From contig WUJK01000001.1 in the NCBI GenBank assembly GCA_011317545.1, forward strand, positions 3,763,001-3,827,000: DNA of 64,000 nucleotides. Direction: 5' to 3'. This DNA comes from Coniella vitis. Taxonomy: Eukaryota > Ascomycota > Sordariomycetes > Diaporthales > Schizoparmaceae. The position numbers were made by a program, and so were the translations under genes. Below the pieces are notes generated by a model. The model was given only the letters and a program-made list of their open reading frames with translations. It was not told where the DNA came from and did no database searches. This document shows positions 32,695-44,571 of this stretch, piece by piece; position 1 is the first letter of the stretch, and every line of letters starts with the position of its first letter.

Positions 32695-35265
32695 GTGGCG
32701 GAACAAGGTCGCCGTTCGGCCACGCCCCCCATATATCCCCAACTCACCTCCGACGACCCATCCGCCTCGCAGAATCCTCGGCATCCTTCCAGTACCGACC
32801 TCTTTGCCCCATCCGCCCCCTCTGCCTCCTCCGCCGCCGCTGCTGCCCACCTGTCGGGACGGCAGCAGCTGACAGACCCGAACGCCAACCATCAGCATCG
32901 CTACCACGCCCACAACGGGAGTCTGCCGGATTCGATCGGGCAACATCGCGCCACCGGCCAAATAGCTGATTCTTCGGCACTCATCTCCCGAGCTAGCCCT
33001 GCTCAGCTACTCGGACGGCGGCAGAGGACACACATTGAGGAGGATCAAGAACAGCTTGCCCAGGGCTCTTCTTTGCCCAATCCAGAGTCAGCCGGCTATC
33101 CGAGTAGCTCCCTGAGGCTCAAGAGACAGCGTAGGAGCAGCATGTCAGCTGACGGAGATGGCGATACGGGCTCAAATGGAACGACTAGAGGGCTCAGTGG
33201 GGATACGCACGCACCACAGCAAGCTTTCCAAGGCCCAGCAACCAACGGAGCACGCAAGGTCTCGAACTCGTCTGTAAATGGCTCATCTGTGCAAAATGGG
33301 AAGCGGCAGCCCGGTCAGGTTGCCACGGAGACTGACTATTTTGGCCACGACCGTGAAGAAGTAACTCGACTCCTGATACAGGCGCTGTCTGATATGGGTT
33401 ATCATTCAGCTGCTCAGAGCGTCAGCAGGGACAGTGGGTTTGAACTGGAGAGTCCAACGGTTGCAGCTTTCAGGTCGGCGGTCCTGAAAGGCTCATGGGA
33501 GGAGGCGGAGCACTATCTTTTTGGCGACTCGAATGCTCCCGACTCAAATAGCGGCACAGTTGGCCACGGTCTCATTTTGACCGAGGGCTCTAATGAGAAC
33601 GCCATGAGGTTTTGCATCAGGCAACAAAAGTACCTTGAGCTCCTCGAAGTCAGAGATTTTAGACAGGCTCTGTCTGTCTTGCGAAACGAACTCACGCCCT
33701 TGAATCAGGAAGGTCCAAAGTTACACTTTCTTTCCTCACTCCTCATGTGCCAGAATGCAGAGGATGTCAAGACGAAGGCTGAATGGGATGGCGCCCATGG
33801 CGAGTCCAGATTCCATTTACTTTCTGATCTATCCAGTAGGTGCTCCTGTTCCCCTTCCGCCTGCTGGGGACTTGCCATATTTTAATCTTGCCGCATAGAG
33901 TTGGCTGACAGGCGAGCTCAAACAGAATGCATATCGCCTTCTGTCATGCTTCCCGAGCATCGTTTGGCAGTGCTCTTGCAGCAAGTCAAGGACAGACAGG
34001 TAGGCTCGTGCAAGTGGCATACTTGCGCATCACCGCCGTCTCTGTACTCAGATCACATCTGTGACTCGAGTCTCTTCCCTACAGAAGTCCTATGTGAACT
34101 GGATCAGCCAGGAGAGGTTTGGCAGATACGTTTCTCGCATGACGGCAAGCGGCTGGCCAGCTGTGGTGCGGATAAGCACATCTACATATGGGATATGACG
34201 ACGTTCACCCTCTTATTTAAGCTAGGTAACGAAGACAGGGAATCAAGGGGAGAAGAGCCCGTGGACGAAGGAGTTGGCGATCTTGCATGGAGTCCAGATG
34301 ACACCATGCTAGTCGCCTGTGAGCGGGACAAGTGTGCCAGTATCTGGGATCTAAAGGTCAGGAAATTTCCACCTTCGTTCACGTTCCTGCACGCTTAAAA
34401 GCAGGAAATTCTTGACCATCTTGCTAATCTTCACCTACAGACTGGCACTCTTGTCCAGCGCACCAAAAGATTGAGCGAACCTGTTAGCAGCTGTGTCTGG
34501 GCTCCGGACGGTGAATCATTCATTCTCGGTAGCTTTGACAAGGCCCACGCCATATGCAGCTGGAGCATCAAGGGAGAGCAACTTCACACGTGGACCAAGA
34601 AGTATCGCATTGGCTGTCTGGCCATCTCCCCAGATGGTCACTGGTTAGTCGCCGCGGATGTTCAACAGGCCATTCACGTGTACGATTGTCAGACTCGGGA
34701 GCTCAAATATGATCTGGATCTGCTGTCCCGTGGCGTCTCGCTTGCCATCTCGGCAGACTCCAAGTATCTTCTTGTCAATAAACAGGATGCTGTGGCGCAA
34801 CTTATCAACATCACCTCGAGGAGCACCGTACAGAAGTACACGGGACATGCGGGCGGTGACTACACGATCAGGAGCGATCTTGGGGGTGCCAATGAGAGCT
34901 TCGCCATCAGCGGCTCTGAAGGTAAGTCTTACATAGCTTGTCCCTTCTTGTTTTGAAAGTGGATTGCTAAAGCTAATTGATCGTAGACGGCTATGTTTTC
35001 ATATGGCACATGCCAAGTGGCCATCTTATTGAGAAGCTTGACGCTCACCGACCGCGATGCAATGCTGTGGATTGGAGCCCGTCAGATCCTATCTTGTGGG
35101 CATCCGCAGGTGACGATGCCAAAGTCAGGCTGTACGTTGAGCCTCTTAAAGTACGATGCGATATATTCTGACTTGAGAATCTGAAACAGGTGGTCAAACA
35201 AAGAACGCAAGCAAAACTTTGCAGCAACTCAGCAGCGCAACTCAAGACAAATACATCATGGCTAG
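32695..35265 (+). CDS. GID7: GID/CTLH ubiquitin-ligase subunit with LisH-CTLH and WD40 repeats (GID7/WDR26 type)
   Basis: Five exons: up to 33835, 33899-34356, 34441-34921, 34987-35131 and 35190-35265. The protein would be 766 aa if read from the GTG at 32695, or 617 aa from the first in-frame ATG at 33142. Order of parts: a disordered Ser/Pro/Gln-rich head; a LisH-like helix (EEVTRLLIQALSDMGYHSAA); CTLH (FRSAVLKGSWEEAEHYLF to LRNELTPL); a linker (VMLPEHRLAVLLQQV, TPPSLYSDH-like); then WD40 blades with IRFSHDGKRLASCGADKHIYIWD, LAWSPDDTMLVACERDKCASIWD, CLAISPDGHWLVAADVQQ and VDWSPSDPILWASAGDDAKVRLW. In yeast Gid7 helps the GID E3 ligase form its higher-order assembly, which degrades gluconeogenic enzymes on glucose. 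An in-frame TAG lies just upstream at 32662, so the true start is unclear. Confidence 0.9.
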
Positions 35266-36835
35266 CTCAATCTTTATGCTGCCTCTCTGTGTTATGGCGA
35301 CGTCAGCCATTCGTTCATACATCGCTGGTTGCTGGACAAAGATTGACCGAGTCAGCCCAAGTCGTCCGAGAAAGTGTTATACACTCAGAAGCGGATAAAC
35401 CACTCAACAGCGGAATATTTTATTAATAGAGCATAATCATCAACGATTGTCTCATATTCGAGTTGGGCCAAGCTGGCACCACATGTCACCACGGCAGTCG
35501 ACATACAAAGTACCATCGCAACTGCTTCAGATTATTCTTTCAAATCAGCATGACTTCAAGTTTCAGGAACGACAGGGTCTGTTCTGGCATTGGCACCGGA
35601 GTTTGGAAGATGAGCCGACGGGCGCCATACATGGTAGTAATTGGGGGCGAGGAGTTTGGCAAAGCCATCATTTCAGGCTAAACATGCTAGCATATCTCAT
35701 TGGTCATTGCACGTATGCTGGTCAGCGTCAACACGTGGCAAATGCAACGATGTCGAGCTCTGAGATGTCGTTAGCAATAACGACTGAGCAACACTTTGCA
35801 TTCACTACACACAGTGGATAGGGTAAAGAAGAATGGGGCCACTTTAACCCAACTTTGTCACTTGCACTGGCCCTCATGTTATTGAAATCTCTCTTGGATC
35901 ATCATGCAGTGCGCTGAGATGTGTTGACAATGCAAGGCGCACGTGTAAATTTCACATTATGCTTATCATTGTACCTAATGCGCAAGTCGTATCATTAGGC
36001 GCGCGTACCGCCTGTGGATCTCCTTGCTGGCTAAGAGTGACAAGAGTACATCAGGAATAAAAAACAAAGTCGCCTCCCAGGATTAGCGAAGAATAACTCT
36101 TACAAGCAGCATCTGGAGAGATTCGAAGACCGTCTTATGGTCAGTGTCATCATGTGTGAGGGATAACAAAAATAAATAGCACGTAAGTCCACGCGGCTTG
36201 TGACGAGGTCGCCGTAATCGCTGCAGTTCATGGCATTGCTAGGCCGCTTTGGGGCCCAAAGTTACTATGGATACCATAGTAGTTAGCACCAGCCACAGTG
36301 GCTTCCGCCGCTCAAGCGTGGGGCTCGAGTTGGTTAACCCCATATTTATCACGGCCCAACGTGCCAACCAGAGCCTGCATTTCACTGCTGCTATAAGGCT
36401 AGGTTCGTACGTCAACGCACTAGCAAGGTACGTACATGGCCAGGATGCTGTGCTTGGAGCCTGTGACCGCTGTTGCACCCTGAAGCCTCCCACTCCAAGC
36501 TGCCCAACAAGAAAGTCGACGACGACTCCGCAACCTTCCAGCGATTAGGACGTGTCTGCTCATTCTGCTCCTTCGCACTTGTGCTCTTTTGCCTCTTATC
36601 CCACATCACCAACCAACACAACTCCGTCTGCCCGCGGCCCATCAGCGCACTCCAACAAGGCTTTCTCGATTAGCCTTGAAACGCTGACACCTTGGCAACC
36701 ACAACCACAACCCGTCCAGGCCACCACACCAATCCTCTGATCTCCCCCCATCTTTGACAAGATTGTCGGCCCCTCAACTCCCACGCCTCGCCATTACCGC
36801 GCATTGAAATCGGCACGCTTCGCATCTCTTTCATC
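35266..36835. other. Intergenic region upstream of VPS1
   Basis: No gene accepted. The frame at 35447-35821 lacks domain features. The last ~250 bp before VPS1 are C/T- and CA-rich, as in fungal 5' UTRs and promoters of highly expressed genes. Confidence 0.5.
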
Positions 36836-39442
36836 ATGTCTTCTGGCAGCTTTGCTCAGCCGGGTGGCATTTCTGACCCGGCTCTCATCACGTACGTCTC
36901 CCCGCCTACCGCGCAAAGACACCCCTCCATCTGTCCCAGCATCCACCACCCCCAACGCCTACCATCACCGCATCATCGCGACCATGTCCTGGCAAAAGCT
37001 CCTTGCAGGTAGCAGACGAAGCTTTTCTCCGGCTAGGAGCAGCTCGGTCGTCTCCCAGGACAGAGCTGCGCTCGAGTCGGAGGACTCGACTCCGGCCACG
37101 ACGCCCTCTGCTACGGACAACGCCCGAGCTTCTGCCCCTCTATCTCCAGCCCGCGACAGCGCAGCACGTTTATATGCAAAACCATCCCAATGCGTTACAT
37201 ATGAGGATGCCGTACAGGACTCTGAGCTAATAGTATCGAAAATCAGGCTTGTAAACAAATTGCAAGATGTCTTTACAACCGTGGGCGTCAACAATCCCAT
37301 CGATCTCCCCCAAATCGTCGTTGTTGGCAGTCAGTCCAGCGGAAAGAGTTCAGTGTTGGAAAATATTGTGGGAAGAGATTTGTATGTCCCAAGCTCTGGC
37401 GCCCAGATTCGGGATCGTGCTGTTGTATATGATGATCAGCGGATACTGATAAGTCCATTGTAGCCTGCCTCGAGGATCTGGCATCGTGACAAGACGGCCA
37501 CTTGTCCTGCAGCTTATCAACCGACCCGCCTCCGCAGAGCCCAACGGTCAGAGCGAAGACATTGAAAACAGCACCGATAAGGCCGCGAACGCCGACGAGT
37601 GGGGCGAGTTTTTGCACATTCCAGGCCAAAAGTTCTACGACTTCAACAAGATACGAGATGAGATTAGCAGAGAGACAGAGGCCAAGGTTGGCCGGAATGC
37701 TGGCATCTCCCCAGCTCCCATCAACCTGCGCATATACTCTCCGAACGTCCTCACCTTGACCCTGGTCGATTTGCCTGGTTTGACTCGCGTGCCCGTTGGT
37801 GACCAGCCGCGCGATATCGAGAGGCAGATTAAGGACATGATTCTAAAGTACATTACCAAGTCCAACGCCATCATCTTAGCCGTGACTGCTGCGAATATTG
37901 ATTTGGCAAACTCGGACGGCTTGAAGCTGGCGCGGGAAGTTGACCCCGAGGGTCAAAGGACGATTGGAGTCTTGACAAAGGTCGACTTGATGGACGAGGG
38001 AACTGATGTGGTGGATATTCTGGCAGGGCGCATTATTCCCTTGCGCATGGGATACGTGCCTGTTGTGAACCGCGGTCAAAGAGATATCGACAACAAGAAG
38101 CCCATTAACGCCTCGCTAGAGGCTGAGCGGGCCTTCTTCGACAACCACAAAGCCTACCGCAACAAGAGCTCATACTGCGGCACCCCGTACCTGGCACGCA
38201 AGCTCAACCTGATTCTGATGATGCACATCAAACAAACCCTTCCCGATATCAAGGCACGCATTGCAAGCTCCCTGCAAAAGTACTCGCAAGAATTGGAGAG
38301 TCTAGGACCCTCGATACTGGGCAACAGCGCAAACATTGTCATGAACATCATTATCGAGTTTTCGCAAGAGTGGCAGACGGTTTTGGACGGCAACAACAAT
38401 GAGATCTCCGGCACGGAGCTTTCTGGCGGCGCACGTATCAGCTTCGTGTTCCACGAGCTGTACTCGAATGGTATCAAGGCGGTCGACCCCTTTGATCAGA
38501 CCAAGGACGACCAAATCAGGACCTGGCTGTACAACTCTTCGGGTCCCTCTCCAGCACTCTTTGTCGGTACACAAGCATTCGAAATGATTGTCAAGCGTGA
38601 GATCAAGCGTCTAGAAGAGCCAAGCTTGAAGTGTGTGTCTCTTGTCTATGACGAGCTTGTCCGTATCCTCACGCAGTTGCTTTCGAAGCAACTATATCGC
38701 CGCTACCCCACGCTCAAGGAGAAGCTGCACGCCACTGTCATTGCCTTCTTCAAGAAGGCTATGGAGCCGACCAACAAGCTCGTCAGGGACCTGATTGCCA
38801 TGGAGATTTGCTACATCAACACGGCGCATCCTGACTTTTTGAACGGCCACCGTGCCATGGCCATTGTGAATGAGCGCCATAACCCCAAACCGGTGTCCGT
38901 CGACGCAAAGTCTGGTAAGCCGATTGCGTCCACTCCTGCCCGCGCAGCTAGCCCGAGCCTTGGTGGCGCCGACGCCAGCCTCAATAGCAGCGAGGGCGGT
39001 GGTTTCTTTGGCAGCTTCTTTGCGGCCAAGAACAAGAAGAAAGCAGCCGCTATGGAGCCTCCGCCACCTACGCTTAAGGCTTCTGGAACTTTCTCGGACC
39101 GGGAACAAATGGAGGTCGAGGTCATTAAGCTGCTCATTTCTTCCTACTATAACATTGTCAAGCGGACCATGATTGATATGGTTCCCAAGGCTATTATGCT
39201 TAACCTCGTGCAGTAAGTTTTTGTTTTCTTTCGGTGAATATGTTACCATGTACTAACGAGGTTTGTGTTTCAGATTCACAAGAGCTTCCATGCAAACCGA
39301 GCTCATGGCCAACATGTACCGCCAGGCCGAAATGGATGAACTTCTTAAAGAGAGCGACTATACGCTTCGGCGAAGAAAGGAGTGCCAGCAAATGGTCGAG
39401 TCGCTCTCGCGTGCTTCCGAGATTGTTAGCCAGGTTCAGTAG
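36836..39442 (+). CDS. VPS1: Dynamin-like GTPase Vps1
   Basis: Four exons (36836-36891, 37247-37381, 37464-39212, 39274-39442) encode 702 aa, the usual Vps1 length. The N terminus MSSGSFAQPGGISDPALIT joins to LVNKLQDVFTTVG across a 355-nt intron. GTPase motifs are G1 GSQSSGKSS at ~46-54, G2 in LPRGSGIVTRRP, G3 DLPGL and G4 TKVDLMDEG. Stalk and GED follow, with the GED reading RQAEMDELLKESDYTLRRR up to SRASEIVSQVQ. There is no PH domain; a Gly/Ser/Pro-rich insert with GGFFGSFFAAKNKKK replaces it, as in fungal Vps1. It drives membrane scission in vacuolar protein sorting, endocytic recycling and peroxisome division. Intron 1 is fully open in the reading frame of exon 2 and includes an in-frame ATG at 36984. 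Confidence 0.96.
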
Positions 39443-41054
39443 ATGGAGGCAAGTTACATTAGGGCTTGCTTTTGCTTGACATACCTTTTTTGCTTCTTTG
39501 AGAAAGAAGGACACGCGATTGGGCTGCAATAACCCCCATCCGATTGTTGGTGACCCTTTTTCAGGAACGCCGTGGTATGCCTCGTCAGGCAGCCCATTTT
39601 GTGTTGCCAAGACTTCCGCCACGATGTCGATGATATTACATTTTAACGACAGGACTCTTAGAGGACCAACTTCGACATTTGAGGATCCAAAAGTCGAGGC
39701 AAAGATTGACACGCTAGATGAATTCTTTGGGGAAGAGGTCCTGATACTGTGCGTCTCTGATTCCATGTGTAGATAGACGGGGACCCCCCTTTTTGAGTTT
39801 TCTCTTTTACCCTTCTGTCATCAAACGCTGCAGTGTCCTCTGTGGTGGTGCAGGGTAGACGGAGGACGGAGGAAGACTACAGAAGGGGGCTTGCGGGGGT
39901 GGATAAAGGTGGCATCTGATAAACTTGTCTTTTATTTGCGTTTCCTTTCGATACCAGTTATGCTTGAGGGGGGGCGTAAATAAGAACTAATCGAGAAGGA
40001 AGAGTGTTTTCACGTATCTCGTTGCTGCTCTTGCCTTCACTTTACGTTGTGCCTGCATATCTCTGTATAGTTAGACACATATACTGTGTCTATTAATTTA
40101 AGTCTTGCCTCTATTGGCTTATCTTTACATAAAATTGTCTATATAAATGCCTGGTAATGTCTATCTACCGTCTGGTGCTGTAACGCTGCCTAGTGTGTCT
40201 CTTGTGACTGTGGGGACGAACGCGTAAAGCGTTCGGCTTCATACAGTCACATGTTGCTCACGCCTACTTGTTCGCAAGCATGGTCCCTTATCTGGGTTGG
40301 CATCGGTTCAATTCCGGGCTACTGGAACTATTCCTTTTGTTTTTTTTGCTGCCTTTCAGGTGGTATGGCTGGATTGCTTGGCTCGAGAGAAGAAGTATTT
40401 ATTTGGAGTCCATGGTACATTGATCGGGGGATTCGGTGGCAATGTGAGATTCTGTTTTTTTGCTTATGCCTTCATCAGATCTAGAGGGTTGATTGCGGCG
40501 ATGTATCTATTTGCGTGTGTGGTCGGGTTGTTCCTCTAAAAAGGAAGGCGCGGCGCGTGAACGACTCTAGGGTGGCAGGCTTGTGACGCTTGCTGGCAGG
40601 GAGGTCGCTACTTGCGCTGGGTCTCAAGCATCCATAATAACGATGGTGGGTACAGAAACTCTTCATTTCACAACCAACACCCTCTCTGGTTTGCCTTGGA
40701 CATATTGCCATATACGCAGGAACTGTACAGTGGCCTGTGATGTGAACTTCTTCAACGCTCAACAACACGAAATGTCGTCAAGTTATAGTTGACTCTGCAG
40801 TTGTGGAGCCGCTTGGGTGATCCCTGTTGTGTGGGGTCCCTTGCAGCGTGTGTATTCGCACGGCCCGGCTGAAATTTTTTGGGCATTTCATGTGGTAGTG
40901 TACAACTGCATTCGCAAGGACCGCTCACCACATTCCCTTGCGAGGAAGAAACCATTTTTTATTGGGGATCGATTGGCAAAAATCATAGCTTTCCCTTGAT
41001 CTCAGCACCGCAGCAAAATCAACACAATCCAAAGCCAGCAGCGTCATCATCAAT
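39443..41054. other. Intergenic region
   Basis: It lies between VPS1 and the ankyrin gene. AT-rich 3' UTR-like sequence follows VPS1 to about 40200. The frames at 40251-40539 are hydrophobic, overlapping and unsupported. No RNA gene or repeat was recognised. Confidence 0.5.
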
Positions 41055-41749
41055 ATGGCGCCGACGTTAAGCGAGGACGAGATCGATGACCTGGTGTATT
41101 TTGCCCGGGCCGGCGAGGCAGCGGACTTGAATGAAACCCTCACAGCCCTTGCAGCAAGAGAAGGCGTTTCCTCTGCAGAGATCCTTGCGACTGCCAAAGA
41201 TGCGGGCAAGTCGACGTGCTTACACATGGCTACGGGCAACGGCAACCTAGGTTCGTTTGTTTTAAAAATATGTGTCTTTTTTCTGTCTGTTTGATGCGGT
41301 CCCGGCCTTTTATGTACTAACGTTCAGCTGTAGAAATTGTCAAGGTCTTGGTTGAGGCGTTCCTGGGCCGGCCAAAGGAGGAGAAGCTGGCTTTTCTCGA
41401 TGCACCCAACGAGTTTGGCAACACAGGTCTGCACTGGGCTGCGTTGGGCGGCCACTTGGACGTGGTCAAGTACTTGGTGGCCGAGGGTGCGTCTCCCGCT
41501 ATTGCCAACGACAAGAACTACATTCCGCTGGATCTGGCCAGCTTTGGCGAGAAGATGAATGTGGTGGACTACTTTTTGTCGCAAATGGACAATCTTGAGG
41601 GCGAGAACGAAGACGAAGGGCTGGACAGCGCGGCTGCTGCGATGGAGATTGACGGGGAGGGCAAAGCGGAGGAAGCGGCGGAGGAGGGAAAGGACGAGGG
41701 CAAAGGTAAGGGGCCAGCTGATGAGAGCAAGCCGAGTAGCTCGTCATAA
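41055..41749 (+). CDS. YAR1: Ankyrin-repeat protein, Yar1 type
   Basis: Two exons (41055-41250 and 41334-41749) around an 83-nt intron encode 203 aa, matching the size of yeast Yar1. It begins LSEDEIDDLVYFARAGEAADL, then has ankyrin units STCLHMATGNGNLEIVKVLVE and NTGLHWAALGGHLDVVKYLVAEGASPAIANDKNYIPLDLA. It ends in an acidic Glu/Lys/Gly-rich tail after FLSQMDNLEGENEDEG. In yeast Yar1 chaperones ribosomal protein S3 (uS3) during import and assembly of the small subunit. Domain order, length and acidic tail support orthology; small two-repeat ankyrin proteins are not all Yar1, so the symbol is probable rather than certain. Confidence 0.8.
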
Positions 41750-43128
41750 GGGAGGTGAGAAAAGGGGAGAGGAAAGAAAAAGACAAAAAAGAGCAGCAAA
41801 GGACAGGGAGGGCGGAGGGCTGCCGAGGTCATTCGCTCCTCAACCACGAGCCTATAATCAACAATTCACGATGTCACGACCCAGTCTCAGAGAACACCTG
41901 CTCGCAATGGCAGGTGAATAGGTTGTTTTCCCCCTCGAGAGTCTACGCGTCCTCGTCTCATTGACTCGAGAGGGTTTTGCTGGATTACTACGTCAATGCG
42001 GCAACATTGTACAGACCGATGGTCCGTCAACATCTTGATCTCCTGCATTACGACATGCATCTGGACCAAGCATGATGTTGCTGAATTGAGAGCGTCAAAG
42101 GCACCATTTCGTGCAGCTTCATCGGTCTGTTCGGAATCCATGCCTCGACGTTTCAGAATCTTGGTCAAGGCCACATCAACACCTCACTTATTCATACCCA
42201 TCGAGTTGTCTGCCTGCAGTCTCGGTCGCTCCCGCCCGTGTTTCTCTTGCCACAGATATAGTAGCTTTCCAACACCCTTGCACACCGCCGCTCATCAACC
42301 AACCTTTCTCCGCGCAACTACGTCGGGGGTCAATGGTCTCGATGTCCCGATCTTTGGTGCGATACACCTCTGCCAACCGCCGCTGGTGCGTCGTGCCGGC
42401 CAAGAGCGCGTACCTATGCTTGTCCAAGATGAGCCCCATGTGTTTGCTTCTTATCTTGTCTTTGGTCACGAGCGTGTGGGGGAGTGTGCACCCCTCCTCT
42501 GCTTTCCACTATCCCACTGTTACCCTGTCCATTATGCCGTTTCAATCATTGTAAGGATTCACTACACGCATGCCACTGTCGGTCAAGGAAGGAGCAAGAA
42601 GAGGATCTTTCCGAAGCTCAGAAATCAAAGAGCCTTGGCCAGACAAGGAAGGTATCGCACTCCGGCACTTGCATGTCTTGGCGCGGCTGCCGCAACCGCA
42701 ACCACAACCACACCAAGGGAAGCAAAGACAATCCCTGGAAGCACTTAGGACCAGCCAGCACTGCACGTTTATCAGAGCGTAGGATTGCCAAGAGTGTACA
42801 ATGCCTCACTGTTTGTTGTAATACGTGCATGTCAGATAAATCGCGGATATCCGTGATATTGCCAGGCGATACGCTCAGTGGGGCAATGATCGTGTGTAAC
42901 CGCGGTTGACGTCTCAACTGTTGGCGTCGATGGCTGGCACTGCACGCCACGATCTTGTTTTTGTTTCCAAGGTACGTACGTGCTGTACATGCTTGACATG
43001 GCGTGTATATAAAAGGCACAGAAGGTCCAAGGTCCTCATTGACTTTCCGGGTCTCCAGAATAAGGTACAGAGTCAAACTGCAAAGTAGACCGACCTCTTT
43101 TGCAACCTTCAAACCGCAAACCACGACC
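41750..43128. other. Intergenic region with unresolved open frames
   Basis: Overlapping open frames occur on both strands (for example 41996-42748 + and 41887-42469 -). None joins into a convincing spliced gene. The last ~130 bp form the nuclease promoter. Confidence 0.4.
43006..43015 (+). promoter_or_regulatory. TATA box of the nuclease gene
   Basis: TATATAAAAG lies 114 nt before the nuclease ATG, at a distance usual for regulated ascomycete genes. It is the clearest TATA element in the window. Confidence 0.5.
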
Positions 43129-44571
43129 ATGGCTGCTCGAATTCCCCTGTTGCTCGTCATCGCCAACGCGCACAGCGTCTTTGGGTGGGGCGAGCTTGGT
43201 CATGCCACGGCAGCCTTTGTGGCGCAAAACTTCCTGAATACCAAGACTGCGACGTGGTAAGCATAACATGGCACACAAGTCTCTGGCTGGCACTGGCGAG
43301 GACAGGATGTGCTAACCAGACGCCTCTCTAGGGCTAAGGGCTTGCTGTGAGTTGTGGCCGGGTAGCTTTGTGCTTTGATCTGAGAGGAAATGGCTTGACG
43401 CATCTTTGCAAACCCGTACAGAGACGACACCTCGACCACCTACCTGGCCTCAATTGCCTCTTGGGCTGACACATACCGTGAGACGACTGCCGGTGCTTGG
43501 TCTGCACCGTTTCACTTTATCGACGCTGAAGATGACCCGCCCACGACTTGCAACGTCGACTACGAAAGAGACTGTACGTCTTCGGGGTGCAGCATCTCGG
43601 CTATTGCCAACTACACCCAGCGTGTCTCGGACACGAGCCTCGGTACCGAACAGCAGGCCGAGGCTCTCAAGTTCCTCGTCCACTTCCTTGGCGATATTAC
43701 GCAGCCGCTTCACGATGAGGCATATGAAGTTGTGAGTCGATTCTGGACGTGAAGTGCATCGGCAAGCTGGTTGTCTTGAGCTTACAAGGGGCTGTAAAGG
43801 GCGGCAATGATATTGATGTGACGTATCAAGGCAAGTCTATTTCCACTTTTCTCTTTCTATCTCCTTCTGCTTGTCTATAGGCCATATTATACATAAGCAC
43901 AAGAGTTACATTCATCCGAACACATGCTGACTGGGCCTGAAAAATGCAGGTTATTCGGGTGAGTTGTTGCACAGCGTCCCCGCTCCAGAGGGTCTCGAAA
44001 GCAGCAAGACTAAGCCATTGTATTTATAAATGTAATAGACAACCTCCACAGCGACTGGGATACATACATGCCAGAGACGTACGCAGGAGATTACTCGTTG
44101 ACCAACGCAAAGGCCTGGGCAACAACCTTGACAGCTGCAATCAAGACTGGCGCCTACAAGTCCCTCGCAGCCTCCTGGATCGACGGTGACGATATCGACG
44201 ATGCAATAACCTCAGCGACGACGTGGGCCGCGGATGCCAACGCCTATGTGTGCACTGTCGTGATGCCGAATGGCGCAGCGGCGCTCACAGATGCTGACGA
44301 TCTCTACCCTACCTATTACGACTCGGCGATTCCAACCATTGAGCTTCAGCTGGCGAAAGCAGGGTACCGACTGGCCAATTGGTTGAACACGATCAATGTG
44401 GCTAAGCGTGATTTGGAGGGCATCGAGAAGGGTGCTGCCGTTGTCAAAAGGGAGCCGAAGCCTATCATTCTCCCAGAAAACAAACCGCTCAGCCGAGCGC
44501 AAATGGCCCGCATGGAGTCTGGGTACAAGTGCAACCACAGTAAGAGGGACCACTCGCACCATCACCACTGA
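43129..44571 (+). CDS. Secreted S1/P1-type zinc nuclease
   Basis: Six exons (43129-43256, 43332-43346, 43422-43731, 43800-43830, 43950-43958, 44039-44571) encode 341 aa. Exons 2 and 5 are only 15 and 9 nt, yet both restore conserved sequence (WAKGLLDDTST and GYSDNLHSDWD). Intron 4 begins GCAAGT (GC-AG type). A 19-residue signal peptide would expose Trp20, the N-terminal zinc ligand of this family, in WGELGH. Other ligand motifs are FHFID, HFLGDITQPLHDE and NLHSDWD. The enzymes hydrolyse single-stranded DNA and RNA with three zinc ions and serve phosphate or nucleotide scavenging. The protein runs ~35 residues past the usual catalytic end and finishes with HSHHHH. A TATA box lies 114 nt upstream. 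Confidence 0.93.

Noticed and set aside
41887..42469. Two minus-strand frames that might form one spliced gene
   Set aside because: No donor/acceptor pair joins them in phase and no known domain is visible.
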